A DNA stretch of 61,501 nt from an uncultured Peptoniphilus sp. (GCA_902489255.1 CABTZF010000006.1:1-61501), one strand, 5' to 3'; numbered from the stretch's first letter, positions 53,198 to 61,501 are shown. Translations and numbers: made by a program. Notes: generated by a model from the letters alone, not told the origin.

Positions 53198-54550
53198 CTA
53201 CATTTTAATTTTCTTTATAATATCATTAATTTTAATTTTCAAAACAGGATCTTCATCCATATCCTTCTCTATTTTATCATAAGCATGAATAACTGTTGAG
53301 TGGTCACGCCCACCAAATTCTTCACCAATTTTAGGTAGAGAAAGATCAGTACATTGCCTTGTAATATACATAGCTATTTGCCGAGGATAAGCAATTTGTC
53401 GAGTTCTTTTTTTAGAATCTAAATCTTTAGTTGTTATATTATATTCTTTAGAAATTATTTCTTTTATAAGTTTAGTATTTATTATTTTTTTCTTTTTAGA
53501 TTCAAATATATCTGATAAAACAATAGCTGCCATTTCAACTGTAATTTCTCCATTTGTTAATTTTGAATAGGCAACAACTCTGGATAAGGCTCCTTCTAAT
53601 TCTCTAATATTACTCTTAACATTTTCAGCTATATAGTTTATAACATCATCATTTACTTCAAAGCCCTCAACATTAGCTTTAGATCTTAATATGGCAATTC
53701 TGGTTTCAAGATCGGGCGGAGAAATGTCTACAACAAGACCCCAGGCAAATCTTGAAATTAACCTTTCTTCCAAGGATTTGATTTCCTTAGGAGGCTTATC
53801 TGAAGTAAGGACAATTTGTTTGTTTGCTTCATGTAACTCATTAAAGGTGTGGAAAAATTCTTCTTGAGTTCTATCTTTATCAGCTATAAATTGGATATCA
53901 TCAATTAAAAGTAAATCAACTTTTCGGTATTTATTTCTGAACTCTTCATTTTTATTTGTTTGAATTGAATTAATCAATTCATTTGTAAACTGTTCACTTG
54001 TTACATATAAAATCTTTTTTTTAGGATTCTGGTTTATAATGAAATTTCCTATTGCATGCATTAAATGAGTTTTTCCAAGGCCCACACCACCATAAATAAA
54101 TAGAGGATTTGAATATGCACTTCTCGGGTCATCATAATTTTCAGCAACAGCTAAGGATGCCGCGTGGGCAAATTCATTGCTTTTACCGACCACAAAGCTT
54201 TCAAAACTATATTTTGGATTTAGTCTTGTATTACTAAAATTACTTTTATTCTTGCTTTTGTTCTTTGTAGTTAGACTTTCAACCTCATCTTCAGATATAA
54301 TATTGATTTCAAAATCAGTTCCGGTAACTTCAAAAAGACATTTTTTTACTAAATCATAATGCCTTTTATTATTTACCAAATAATCTCTTATAAATGAAGA
54401 CGGTACAGTAATTGTAATACTCTTATCCTCATAATCTACATGTTTTGGTATCATTCTTGAAAACCAGGTGTTATATGTAACAGGTGACATGGATTTTTTT
54501 TCTATTTCTTTTAAAAATAAGTCCCATAAGTAAGAAAAATTTGTATCCAT
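53198..54550 (-). CDS. dnaA: Replication initiator DnaA
   Basis: About 450 residues. Domain I starts DTNFSYLWDLFLKEIEKK; a short variable linker is at 85-115. The AAA+ domain III has Walker A GGVGLGKTHL and Walker B LLIDDIQFI. The C-terminal domain IV has the DnaA-box-binding helix GGRDHSTVIHAYDKIEK. The start is the ATG at 54550 with GGAGG ahead, and the extra 20 codons upstream are rejected. DnaA melts the origin and regulates its own gene through the boxes on both sides. Confidence 0.97.
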   Translation of the reverse strand: MDTNFSYLWDLFLKEIEKKSMSPVTYNTWFSRMIPKHVDYEDKSITITVPSSFIRDYLVNNKRHYDLVKKCLFEVTGTDFEINIISEDEVESLTTKNKSKNKSNFSNTRLNPKYSFESFVVGKSNEFAHAASLAVAENYDDPRSAYSNPLFIYGGVGLGKTHLMHAIGNFIINQNPKKKILYVTSEQFTNELINSIQTNKNEEFRNKYRKVDLLLIDDIQFIADKDRTQEEFFHTFNELHEANKQIVLTSDKPPKEIKSLEERLISRFAWGLVVDISPPDLETRIAILRSKANVEGFEVNDDVINYIAENVKSNIRELEGALSRVVAYSKLTNGEITVEMAAIVLSDIFESKKKKIINTKLIKEIISKEYNITTKDLDSKKRTRQIAYPRQIAMYITRQCTDLSLPKIGEEFGGRDHSTVIHAYDKIEKDMDEDPVLKIKINDIIKKIKM

Positions 54551-54872
54551 ATTTCCTCCTATTAACATTTTAATAATTGTGAATAAAAAACAGTAGATAG
54601 ATTTATCCACAATTTTTTATAAATTGTGAAAACTTTAATTAGATGTTTAGAAATTTAAATATAATAATTAAAAATTTATTGATAAATACAAAAAAAATAA
54701 AGACTATTTGAAATTTATCAACAATAAATTAACAGGATGTTAATAAAATTATTTATAAACAAATAAAAAAATTTCCACAAAGTTTATTAATTATCCACAT
54801 ATATTTTAACAAATTGCCTTACACTTATCAACAGGATTACCTTGAAAATTATTTATAAAAATAGATTATTTC
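54551..54872. other. Replication origin (oriC), dnaA-rpmH side
   Basis: Very AT-rich spacer with DnaA boxes. TTATCCACA is perfect at 54603-54611 and 54791-54799; TTATCAACA (one mismatch) lies at 54715-54723 and 54825-54833; TGTGAATAA (one mismatch) is at 54578-54586. dnaA leaves to the left, rpmH to the right. Together with the unwinding site between dnaN and dnaA this makes a two-part origin of the Bacillus kind. Confidence 0.88.
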
Positions 54873-54901
54873 TTGACAAATAGCTGATTGATAAATATAA
54901 T
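54873..54901 (+). promoter_or_regulatory. Promoter of rpmH
   Basis: A perfect TTGACA (54873-54878), 17-base spacer and perfect TATAAT (54896-54901). It is the strongest consensus promoter I see in the window, 25 bases before the rpmH ATG. Confidence 0.88.
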
Positions 54902-54925
54902 TTTATGGATAAGAGAGGTGAAATT

Positions 54926-55060
54926 ATGAAGAGAACTTTTCAACCAAAAAATAAACAAAGAAAAAGAGAACATGGTTTTCGTGCAAGAATGAGAACAAGA
55001 GCAGGTAGAAATGTTATCAAGGCAAGGAGAAGAAAGGGAAGAAAGAGACTTTCAGCTTAA
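54926..55060 (+). CDS. rpmH: 50S ribosomal protein L34
   Basis: 44 codons starting MKRTFQPKNKQRKREHGF, with RMRTRAGRNVIKARRRKGR in the middle and RLSA at the end, the invariant L34 sequence. GAGAGGTGA precedes the ATG. It belongs to the large ribosomal subunit. The gene is too short for usual length cut-offs. rnpA follows six bases after the stop. Confidence 0.97.
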   Translation: MKRTFQPKNKQRKREHGFRARMRTRAGRNVIKARRRKGRKRLSA

Positions 55061-55066
55061 TATTTA

Positions 55067-55405
55067 ATGGATAGGTATTGTTTTATAAGAAAAGATAGTG
55101 AATATCAAAAAATCTATAGGGCTAAAAAAATTTCTTCATCTAAATTATTGACCTTATTTACAAGAAAAAATAATTTAAAAATAGTAAGAGCTGGTTTTAC
55201 AACAACAAAAAAAATTGGTAACGCCTGTAAGAGAAATTTTGTAAGAAGAAGACTAAAATCCATTTATAGAGAAAATCACTATAAAATGATTAAAAATTAT
55301 GATTATGTTTTTGTAGCAAAAAAAGATACAGTTGATTGTGATTTTAAAGATTTGGAAAGAGACTTTATTGATGTTTTAAAAAGACAGGGAAAGGTGAAGT
55401 TTTGA
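55067..55405 (+). CDS. rnpA: Ribonuclease P protein component
   Basis: 112-residue basic protein that helps the RNase P RNA bind tRNA precursors. The conserved RNR-like block KRNFVRRRLKSIYREN and the N-terminal aromatic helix are present. There is no Shine-Dalgarno sequence before the ATG; the six-base gap to rpmH suggests translation by reinitiation. It overlaps yidD by four bases. The rpmH-rnpA pair is universal next to the origin. Confidence 0.95.
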   Translation: MDRYCFIRKDSEYQKIYRAKKISSSKLLTLFTRKNNLKIVRAGFTTTKKIGNACKRNFVRRRLKSIYRENHYKMIKNYDYVFVAKKDTVDCDFKDLERDFIDVLKRQGKVKF

Positions 55406-55617
55406 GAAAAATTTGTATGATATTAATTAGATTTTACCAAAGGTTTATTTCTAAATATTTACTGCCGGGTAGTCACTGCAGATTTATACCTACATGTTCA
55501 CAATATAGTTATGAAGCCTATGAAAAGTATGGATTTTTAAAAGGAACATACCTTACTATTAGAAGATTAAGCAAATGTCATCCTTTTCATAAGGGAGGTT
55601 ACGATCCTCTTATCTAA
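55402..55617 (+). CDS. yidD: Membrane insertion efficiency factor YidD
   Basis: 71 residues. IRFYQRFISKYLLPGSHCRFIPTCSQYSYEAYEKYG carries the conserved Cys pair. It assists YidC-mediated membrane protein insertion. The start is TTG, overlapping the rnpA stop (TTGA), with GGTGAAG ahead. Its location between rnpA and yidC is standard. Confidence 0.94.
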   Translation: MRKICMILIRFYQRFISKYLLPGSHCRFIPTCSQYSYEAYEKYGFLKGTYLTIRRLSKCHPFHKGGYDPLI

Positions 55618-55633
55618 AAATTTGGAGGTATAG

Positions 55634-56368
55634 ATGACAAAACCGATTAGTGTTATTTTAGGTATATTTATCTATTATGTTTATAATATTTTAACTAAAA
55701 TTATACCTAATGAACCTACAAATATTTCTTATTATGCAATTTCAATTATAGTAACTACTTTAATATTAAAGATTATTGTTCTTCCACTAACAATTTCACA
55801 AATGAAAAATCAGAAGAAGATGGCAAAGTTACAACCTGAAATAGCAAAATTACAAAAGAAATATAAAAATGATCCACAGACTCTTGCTATTAAACAAAGG
55901 CAATTCTATAAAGATGCAAATTATAATGTTTTAAGTGGATGCTTGCCTATGATTGTTCAATTATTAATATTAATTGGATTTTATCGTTGTTTTTATAAGC
56001 CACAGGTATTTATTTTTAAAGAAGCAGGTTTTTATGAAACTATGAATAAAAACTTTTATTATATACAAAATTTAGGGTTACCGGATAAGACAATGATATT
56101 ACCAATATTAGCAGCTATTACAACATTTATAACAAGCTATTTGGCAACAAAATCTCCTGCAGCAGGATCAGGTCAAGATCAAGCAAAATCTATGATGAAT
56201 TCAATGATGATTGTAATGCCGATTATGATATTTTTTATGGGTAGAACTTTACAAGCAGAGCTAATCATTTATTGGACAGTTTCAAATATATTTGCTATTG
56301 TTCAACAACTTATTGTAAACAAAGTTGTAAAAAATTCAGTGGAGGAGTCTAATGAATTACGTAATTAA
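55634..56368 (+). CDS. yidC: Membrane protein insertase YidC/Oxa1
   Basis: 244 residues with about five hydrophobic segments. The 60KD_IMP region has ISYYAISIIVTTLILKIIVLPLT, the charged cytoplasmic hairpin (MKNQKKMAKLQPEIAKLQKKYK) and SGCLPMIVQLLI. There is no lipobox. It inserts membrane proteins alone or with Sec. GGAGGTA precedes the ATG. Its last 17 bases overlap jag. Confidence 0.94.
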   Translation: MTKPISVILGIFIYYVYNILTKIIPNEPTNISYYAISIIVTTLILKIIVLPLTISQMKNQKKMAKLQPEIAKLQKKYKNDPQTLAIKQRQFYKDANYNVLSGCLPMIVQLLILIGFYRCFYKPQVFIFKEAGFYETMNKNFYYIQNLGLPDKTMILPILAAITTFITSYLATKSPAAGSGQDQAKSMMNSMMIVMPIMIFFMGRTLQAELIIYWTVSNIFAIVQQLIVNKVVKNSVEESNELRN

Positions 56369-57143
56369 AACGGGAAGAAGTGTAGAAGAAGCCGTAAGTG
56401 AGGCTCTAAAAGAATTAAATATTTCAAAAGATGAAGCTAATATTGAGATTTTAGAAGAAGGAAATAAAGGATTTTTAGGTATTATTGGAACCAAAGATGC
56501 AACCGTTAAAGTCACTAAAATTGAAGAATCTACAAGTGAAATTATAAAAGAAATATTTAATAAAGATTTAGAACAAGAGAAGAGCCAAATTCAGGAAGAA
56601 CCTGAAAACAAAATTGAAAATAATTTTTATTCAGTTGAAGAATCGACATCAAATGAAGCTATTAACATAGAAGAAGAAAATGAAAATATTATAAGAATTG
56701 CCAAAGAATTTATGAATAAAATTATTGATGTTCTTGGATTGGAAGGAGAGCTTTCAATTGATATAGAAGATAATATTTTAACTATAAATATAAATGGTGA
56801 TGAAAATAAACTTGGAATCATTATAGGGAAAAGAGGTATCACTCTTGATTCTATCCAATATATATTAAATTTAATTGTAAACAGAAATAGTTCAAGGTAT
56901 ATTAAGGTTAGTCTAGATTCCAGTGGATACAGGGAAAAAAGAAAACAAACTTTAGAAGATCTTGCAAATAAGATGGCTATAAAGGTATTAAGAAATAATA
57001 GGGCTATAAGGTTAGAACCTATGAATGCCTATGAAAGAAAAATAATTCATGAGGCGCTTCAGAATTATGAAGGAGTTATTACCCATTCAGAAGGCAAAGA
57101 TCCTTACAGAAAGGTTGTTATTCAAAAAGAAAGAAAGTATTAG
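56352..57143 (+). CDS. jag: RNA-binding protein Jag (KhpB)
   Basis: 263 residues. The N-terminal Jag-N domain (IKTGRSVEEAVSEALKEL ... GFLGIIG) is followed by an acidic linker (55-110) and a KH domain with GKRGITLDSIQYIL. The R3H end is AYERKIIHEAL, with residues of the R-x3-H motif partly retained. In other Firmicutes it partners KhpA to affect cell shape and division. It overlaps yidC, with GTGGAGGAG ahead. Confidence 0.93.
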   Translation: MNYVIKTGRSVEEAVSEALKELNISKDEANIEILEEGNKGFLGIIGTKDATVKVTKIEESTSEIIKEIFNKDLEQEKSQIQEEPENKIENNFYSVEESTSNEAINIEEENENIIRIAKEFMNKIIDVLGLEGELSIDIEDNILTININGDENKLGIIIGKRGITLDSIQYILNLIVNRNSSRYIKVSLDSSGYREKRKQTLEDLANKMAIKVLRNNRAIRLEPMNAYERKIIHEALQNYEGVITHSEGKDPYRKVVIQKERKY

Positions 57144-57145
57144 TT

Positions 57146-57170
57146 AAAGGGACCTTAAAAGTCCCTTTTT
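57146..57170 (+). terminator. Terminator after jag
   Basis: 8-bp stem AAAGGGAC/GTCCCTTT with a 7-base loop and TTTTT. It separates the rpmH operon from mnmE. Confidence 0.85.
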
Positions 57171-57249
57171 ATTATGAGGGATAAGGGTTAAAAACCCATC
57201 GGAGCTAATGTTTGAAAAAGAAATAGCGGTATTATTTTAAAGGAGTAAT

Positions 57250-58629
57250 ATGGATACTTATGACACAATAGCTGCCATATCAACCGCAATCGGAGAAGCG
57301 GGGATTGGCATTGTAAGAATGAGTGGAGAAAATTCTATAGAAATTGCAGATAAAATTTTTAAGGCTAAAAACAATAAAAATTTAAAAGATTGTAAAAACA
57401 GAAAATTTTATTATGGGCATATTTATGACAATGAAAAAGCAATTGATGAAGTTTTAGCGGTAAAAATGTTAGGCCCTCATTCATATAGCGGTGAGGATAT
57501 TGTTGAAATCCATTGTCATGGCGGCATTGTCGCTGTAAGAAGAATTTTAAATCTACTTTTAAATAAGGGAGCAAGATTAGCTCAAAGAGGAGAATTTACT
57601 AAAAGAGGTTTTTTAAACGGTCGAATAGATTTATCTCAAGCAGAAGCTGTTATTGACATTATTAAAGCAAAAACTGAAGATTCTTTTGATATGGGTCTTA
57701 GCCAATTAAGAGGCAGCTTATCTAAGGAAATTAAAAAAATTGAAAAAGATCTTGTGGGTATGCAAGCTTTAATAGTTGCAAATATTGATTTTCCTGAAGA
57801 TGAAGTTGAAGATGCAACTTATAATGAGCTCTTAAAAAGGTGTAATGGAATTATTGCTAATATCAAAGATTTACTTAAAAATTCAAAAAGAGCTAGACTA
57901 TTAAGAAATGGTATAAATACATTAATTCTAGGGAAACCTAATGTGGGCAAAAGTTCTCTTTTAAACGCCATGCTTAAATTTGAAAGAGCTATTGTTACTG
58001 ATATTCCCGGAACCACAAGAGATATTATTGAAGATTTTATTAATCTGGATGGGTTATTGTTGAAGATCACAGATACTGCCGGAATTAGAAATACGGATGA
58101 TGAAGTTGAAAAAATAGGGGTTCAGATTGCCAGAGATAAAATCAAATATGCTGATCTTATTATAGCAATTTTTGATATGTCCAGACCCTTTGATGATAAT
58201 GATATGGAAATTCTTGAGTTAATTAAAGGAAAGAAAGTTCTAATTATTATGAATAAAGATGACTGTCCGGCAAAAGCAACAGAAGATGAAATTAAAAAAC
58301 TGCTTGGAGAAAATGATTTTTTAAAATTATCAGTTATTGACCCTACACAAATAAAATTGGTTGAAGATGCAATTAAAAATATGTTTTTTAATGGAGAAAT
58401 AATTCAACAAGATCAAATTTATATAAGCAATGCAAGGCATATAGATGCATTAAATAAGACCTTGGCCACAATGATTGAAACAAAAAAAGATATAGAAAAT
58501 GAAGTTTTTTTGGATTTAATAGAAGTTAATTTGGAAGATGCTCTGGAAAAAATATCCGGGATTACAGGTGAAATTACAACAGAAGATGTTTTGGACAGAG
58601 TATTTAGTGAATTTTGTATTGGGAAGTAA
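57250..58629 (+). CDS. mnmE: tRNA modification GTPase MnmE
   Basis: 459 residues. N-terminal folate-binding domain (AISTAIGEAGIGIVRMSG), a helical domain, and an inserted GTPase domain (about 215-375) with G1 GKPNVGKSS, G2 GTTRD, G3 DTAG and G4 NKDD. It ends in the catalytic tail FCIGK. With MnmG it makes the aminomethyl uridine at tRNA wobble position 34. AAAGGAG precedes the ATG. mnmG follows after five bases. Confidence 0.97.
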   Translation: MDTYDTIAAISTAIGEAGIGIVRMSGENSIEIADKIFKAKNNKNLKDCKNRKFYYGHIYDNEKAIDEVLAVKMLGPHSYSGEDIVEIHCHGGIVAVRRILNLLLNKGARLAQRGEFTKRGFLNGRIDLSQAEAVIDIIKAKTEDSFDMGLSQLRGSLSKEIKKIEKDLVGMQALIVANIDFPEDEVEDATYNELLKRCNGIIANIKDLLKNSKRARLLRNGINTLILGKPNVGKSSLLNAMLKFERAIVTDIPGTTRDIIEDFINLDGLLLKITDTAGIRNTDDEVEKIGVQIARDKIKYADLIIAIFDMSRPFDDNDMEILELIKGKKVLIIMNKDDCPAKATEDEIKKLLGENDFLKLSVIDPTQIKLVEDAIKNMFFNGEIIQQDQIYISNARHIDALNKTLATMIETKKDIENEVFLDLIEVNLEDALEKISGITGEITTEDVLDRVFSEFCIGK

Positions 58630-58634
58630 AAATT

Positions 58635-60539
58635 ATGAAGATTAAATATTTTGAAGCTGGCAAGTATGATACTATTGTTATTGGAGGCGGCCATGCGGGA
58701 AGCGAGGCTTCTCTTGCTAGTGCAAGAATGGGAAATAAGACCCTGCTTTTATGTATAAATTTAAATTCTATAGCTAATATGGCTTGTAATCCAAATATTG
58801 GAGGAACAGGCAAGGGACATCTTGTTAGAGAAATTGATGCATTAGGCGGAGAAATGGCAAAAAATATTGATAAGACATTTATCCAGTCAAGAATGCTAAA
58901 TACTTCTAAGGGACCGGCGGTTCATTCTTTAAGAGTTCAAGCAGATAAGAGGAAATATCACGAAGTAATGAAGAGAGTTCTTGAAAATGAAGAAAATTTG
59001 GACCTAAAAGAAGATGAAGCCGTAAGAATTTTGAAGGAAGACAATATAATTACTGGAGTATTAACAAGGAATGGAGCAATTTATAGGGCACCAACTGTTA
59101 TCTTATGTACCGGAACATATTTGAGAGGAAGAATTTATATGGGAGAAGTGAATTTTCCTTCTGGCCCGAGTGGATTTGGACCGGCTAACGAACTTTCTAA
59201 ATCATTGGAAGAAGATTTTGGTATGAAATTAATGAGGTTAAAAACCGGTACGCCTGCAAGAGTTTTAAAATCGTCCATAGACTTCACCAACATGGAAGAA
59301 CAGTATGGAGACGAAAAAGTAGTTCCGTTTTCTTTTCTAAATTATGGAGAAAACATGGATATAGACCAGGAGCTATGCCACCTAACTTATACAACCGAAA
59401 AATGTCATGAAATAATTAGAGAAAATATTGGTCGCTCCGCCCTTAGCTTAGGCGATATAACCGGAAAAGGACCGAGATATTGTCCATCTATAGAAGATAA
59501 AGTCACAAGATTTAAGGATAAAGATTCTCATCAGGTTTTTATTGAGCCGGAGGGCTTGACCACTGACGAAATGTATATACAAGGCGTATCTTCCTCTCTG
59601 CCAGTAGAAGTTCAAAATTTATTTTATAAAGAAATTTTAGGATTGGAGCATTGTAAGATTTTAAGACCGGCCTATGCTATAGAATATGATGCCATAGATG
59701 CAACTTTACTCAAGAGAAATTTAGAACACATGGATTATGAAGGCCTGTTTTTTGCAGGGCAAATTAATGGCTCCAGCGGTTATGAGGAGGCAGCTTCTCA
59801 GGGGTTAGTTGCAGGGATTAATGCAGCACTGAAAGTTCAAGGAAAAGCTCCCTTTATTATTGATAGATCTCAAGGTTATATTGGCGTTTTAATAGATGAC
59901 TTAGTTACAAAAGGCACTAAAGAGCCATATAGAATGATGACTGCAAGAGCTGAATATAGGCTTACTTTAAGACAAGATAATGCTGATTTAAGGCTTACCG
60001 AAATTGGTTATAGACTAGGGCTTGTTAATGAACATAGATATAAGAAATACTTATATAGAAAAGAAAATATTGAAAGAGAACTTGCGAGGTTGAAAAGCGT
60101 ATTAATTAATCCGTCAAATGAAAATAATAATAAAATAAGGATTATGGAGTCAACAGAAATTAAAAATTCCATGAGCCTTGCGGATCTTTTAAGAAGACCG
60201 GAAATAAATTATGAAAAATTGGGGATCCTTGATATGGATAGACCGACCCTAAGACAGGATATTATCGATAATGTTGAGATAGAAATAAAATATGAGGGTT
60301 ATATAAAAAAACAGGAAATACAGATTCGCCAATTTAAAAAACTGGAAAACAGAAAACTTTCTAAAGATTTGGATTATTTAAACATAGAAGGACTCAGGTT
60401 AGAAGCCAAAGAAAAGCTATCCAATATAAGGCCCGAGTCATTGGGTCAAGCGAGCAGAATCACAGGAGTTTCACCCGCAGATATAAATGTTTTATTAATA
60501 TATCTTGAAGGGCTAAGGAGAAAAGATGGTATTAGCTGA
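58635..60539 (+). CDS. mnmG: tRNA modification enzyme MnmG (GidA)
   Basis: About 634 residues. FAD-binding GGGHAGSEAS at the N-terminus, the NPNIGGTGKGHLVREIDALGGEM signature, and QGYIGVLIDDLVTKGTKEPYRMMTARAEYRL in the centre. The C-terminal helical domain ends GVSPADINVLLIYLE, which binds MnmE and tRNA. The start is the ATG at 58635, with GGGAAG ahead; the in-frame TTG seven codons earlier lies in mnmE. It overlaps rsmG by 14 bases. Confidence 0.97.
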   Translation: MKIKYFEAGKYDTIVIGGGHAGSEASLASARMGNKTLLLCINLNSIANMACNPNIGGTGKGHLVREIDALGGEMAKNIDKTFIQSRMLNTSKGPAVHSLRVQADKRKYHEVMKRVLENEENLDLKEDEAVRILKEDNIITGVLTRNGAIYRAPTVILCTGTYLRGRIYMGEVNFPSGPSGFGPANELSKSLEEDFGMKLMRLKTGTPARVLKSSIDFTNMEEQYGDEKVVPFSFLNYGENMDIDQELCHLTYTTEKCHEIIRENIGRSALSLGDITGKGPRYCPSIEDKVTRFKDKDSHQVFIEPEGLTTDEMYIQGVSSSLPVEVQNLFYKEILGLEHCKILRPAYAIEYDAIDATLLKRNLEHMDYEGLFFAGQINGSSGYEEAASQGLVAGINAALKVQGKAPFIIDRSQGYIGVLIDDLVTKGTKEPYRMMTARAEYRLTLRQDNADLRLTEIGYRLGLVNEHRYKKYLYRKENIERELARLKSVLINPSNENNNKIRIMESTEIKNSMSLADLLRRPEINYEKLGILDMDRPTLRQDIIDNVEIEIKYEGYIKKQEIQIRQFKKLENRKLSKDLDYLNIEGLRLEAKEKLSNIRPESLGQASRITGVSPADINVLLIYLEGLRRKDGIS

Positions 60540-61221
60540 TTATTTTAAAGAATATGACTTGGATTTAACATATATTGAAGACTTTGAAGCCTTTAGAAAA
60601 TATCTTCTTGAATATAATAAAATAACTAATATCACCAGAATTGTAGACGAGGATGAATTCAATGTAAAGCACTTTCTTGACTCGCTTTCGCTCTTTAAGA
60701 CAAACATCATTAAAGATGGGATAAAAATCATTGATGTAGGAACCGGGGGAGGATTTCCTGGATTACCTATTAAATTATATAAGAGAGATTTAGATGTAAC
60801 CTTACTGGATTCTTTAAAAAAAAGAGTTGTATTTTTAGATTCAGCTATTACAAAGTTACACCTAAATGGAATTAGAGCCATTCATTCAAGAGCAGAAGAA
60901 TTAGCAGTGGATGAAAAGCACAGAGAACAGTATGATCTTGTTTGCTCCAGAGCTGTAGCAAATTTATCTACATTATCTGAATACTGCCTGCCCTTTGCAA
61001 AAATTGGAGGATATTTTGTAGCAATGAAAGGGCCGGAATATAAGGAAGAGTTGAGTTTAGCAACAAAAGCTTTAAAGACCCTTGGAGGTGCAGTTGAAGA
61101 TGTTAAAGGAATAAGCCTTCCTTTGGATATAAATCATTATTTAATAGTTATAAAAAAAATAAAACAATGTCCAAAAAAATATCCGAGGCAGGGTGGAAAG
61201 CCAAAAAGCAAGCCCTTATAA
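60526..61221 (+). CDS. rsmG: 16S rRNA methyltransferase RsmG (GidB)
   Basis: 231 residues. The SAM-binding IDVGTGGGFPGLPI and the N-terminal YNKITNITRI and HFLDSLSL motifs fix the identity. It methylates G527 of 16S rRNA; loss gives low-level streptomycin resistance. AAGGAG precedes the ATG, and its first 14 bases lie in mnmG. It is the last gene of the mnmE-mnmG-rsmG set. Confidence 0.96.
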   Translation: MVLADYFKEYDLDLTYIEDFEAFRKYLLEYNKITNITRIVDEDEFNVKHFLDSLSLFKTNIIKDGIKIIDVGTGGGFPGLPIKLYKRDLDVTLLDSLKKRVVFLDSAITKLHLNGIRAIHSRAEELAVDEKHREQYDLVCSRAVANLSTLSEYCLPFAKIGGYFVAMKGPEYKEELSLATKALKTLGGAVEDVKGISLPLDINHYLIVIKKIKQCPKKYPRQGGKPKSKPL

Positions 61222-61234
61222 AAGAAAATTTAAA

Positions 61235-61250
61235 TGCTTCACGTGAAGCA
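61235..61250. promoter_or_regulatory. parS-like ParB-binding palindrome
   Basis: TGCTTCACGTGAAGCA differs from the Firmicutes parS consensus TGTTTCACGTGAAACA only by a symmetrical T/C, A/G change. The perfect palindrome extends to 20 bases (61233-61252). It lies next to rsmG, where parA/parB usually follow. Confidence 0.65.
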
Positions 61251-61257
61251 TTAAGTT

Positions 61258-61280
61258 ATGCTCCACATGGAGCATTTTTT
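61258..61280 (+). terminator. Terminator of rsmG, also a degenerate parS-like palindrome
   Basis: ATGCTCCA/TGGAGCAT arms separated by CA (61258-61275) followed by six T. The arms match the palindrome just upstream at most positions (TGCTcCACaTGgAGCA), so this may be a second, weaker ParB site. Confidence 0.7.
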
Positions 61281-61283
61281 ATT

Positions 61284-61301
61284 GGCTCTATGTCAAATAT
61301 T
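61284..61301 (+). repeat. End of an ISL3-type insertion sequence
   Basis: GGCTCTATGTCAAATATT begins with GGCTCT, the start of ISL3-family terminal repeats, and points into the element. A transposase C-terminus lies 160 bases inside. The 18 bases recur at 30714-30731. A hairpin GAGGCTCG/CGAGTCTC (61305-61326) adjoins. Confidence 0.6.
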
Positions 61302-61413
61302 GGGGAGGCTCGTTAAACCGAGTCTCTCTTTTCATTTAAAAATCAATACTTAGACGCTAATAAAATAACAAAACTAAAATAACTAAAAAACTACTAAAAA
61401 TAGACATAGCAAA

Positions 61414-61433
61414 CAAAACCCCTAGGGGTTTTG
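61414..61433. terminator. Palindromic terminator of the IS transposase
   Basis: Perfect 20-base palindrome, CAAAACCCCT and its complement. It lies 26 bases behind the transposase stop and can terminate on either strand. Confidence 0.65.
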
Positions 61434-61458
61434 CGAAATTTTCCCGTTTTCCTAATCA

Positions 61459-61501
61459 CTACTTACAAGCAAACATAATTCTTTTTCTAAACAAATTGAA
61501 A
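61459..61501 (-). CDS. Transposase C-terminus, ISL3 family (partial)
   Basis: Only the last 13 residues (FNLFRKRIMFACK) and the stop lie in the window. The pattern F-x-x-F-R-K-R-I is the very end of ISL3-type transposases (usually YGYRNFNNFRKRI). The gene continues beyond the right edge on the minus strand. The terminator palindrome and the GGCTCT end sequence outside it support an IS. Confidence 0.6.
   Translation of the reverse strand, partial: FNLFRKRIMFACK

Noticed and set aside
54591..54602. A second set of DnaA-trios next to the box at 54603
   Set aside because: Only two interrupted GAT triplets and no GC block; much weaker than the site at 53.1 kb.
1..61501. CRISPR array, prophage, restriction or toxin-antitoxin cluster, rRNA or tRNA operon
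   Set aside because: None seen; no direct-repeat arrays, phage structural genes or RNA gene signatures in any gap read.

Overview
The window is about 61.5 kb of very AT-rich DNA and carries the chromosomal replication origin of a low-GC Firmicute. The gene set is a typical Firmicutes one: walRK, rex, dnaD/dnaI, gyrBA next to dnaA-dnaN-recF, an rsbV/rsbW/sigma-F-like module, a CIRCE-controlled groESL, and a protein made only of S-layer homology domains. No sporulation, rRNA or tRNA genes are seen. I infer an anaerobic coccus-like member of the Tissierellia or Peptoniphilaceae. That placement is inference; no phylogenetic test was possible.

Left part (0-20 kb): metabolic and stress genes in short operons separated by clear hairpin terminators. 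They include thioredoxin reductase, glycerol kinase, a DegV lipid-binding protein, a RocB-like M20 peptidase, tadA, an SLH-only protein, a nitroreductase, a MATE pump facing a LysR regulator, a DUF3048 lipoprotein, a PAP2 phosphatase, a Na/phosphate symporter, DJ-1, proC and a two-subunit chromate transporter. A membrane-anchored zinc-ribbon/TPR/SH3 protein follows. Next comes a 1.2-kb gene-poor stretch (20.0-21.2 kb) holding a GC-richer inverted-repeat element and a decayed reading frame.

Middle part (21-45 kb): ahpC, a cluster of DnaA boxes far from the origin, an ABC-F ATPase, rex, an OGG-type DNA glycosylase, a membrane protein with a decayed LytTR regulator behind it, an MFS transporter and groESL. 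After these come a minus-strand operon (GNAT, dnaD, dnaI, aminotransferase), an Lrp regulator, the walR-walK-walH-walI-walJ operon followed by surE, and TraB/GumN and CobD-like genes.

Right part (45-61.5 kb): the origin. On the minus strand, dnaA-dnaN-yaaA-recF-gyrB-gyrA leads straight into rsbV-rsbW-sigma. On the plus strand, rpmH-rnpA-yidD-yidC-jag and then mnmE-mnmG-rsmG diverge from it. DnaA boxes lie on both sides of dnaA, and the dnaN-dnaA gap has the box / GC / DnaA-trio layout known from Bacillus subtilis. After rsmG there is a parS-like palindrome. An ISL3-type insertion sequence begins there and runs off the window edge.

No unmistakably new system such as a defence island, CRISPR array or biosynthetic cluster is present. 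The observations most worth following are the orphan promoter-hairpin-terminator unit at 6.7 kb, the remote DnaA-box cluster at 21.9-22.3 kb, the structured element at 20.3 kb, the RsbW homologue that lacks its kinase motifs, and the parS/IS junction at the right end.
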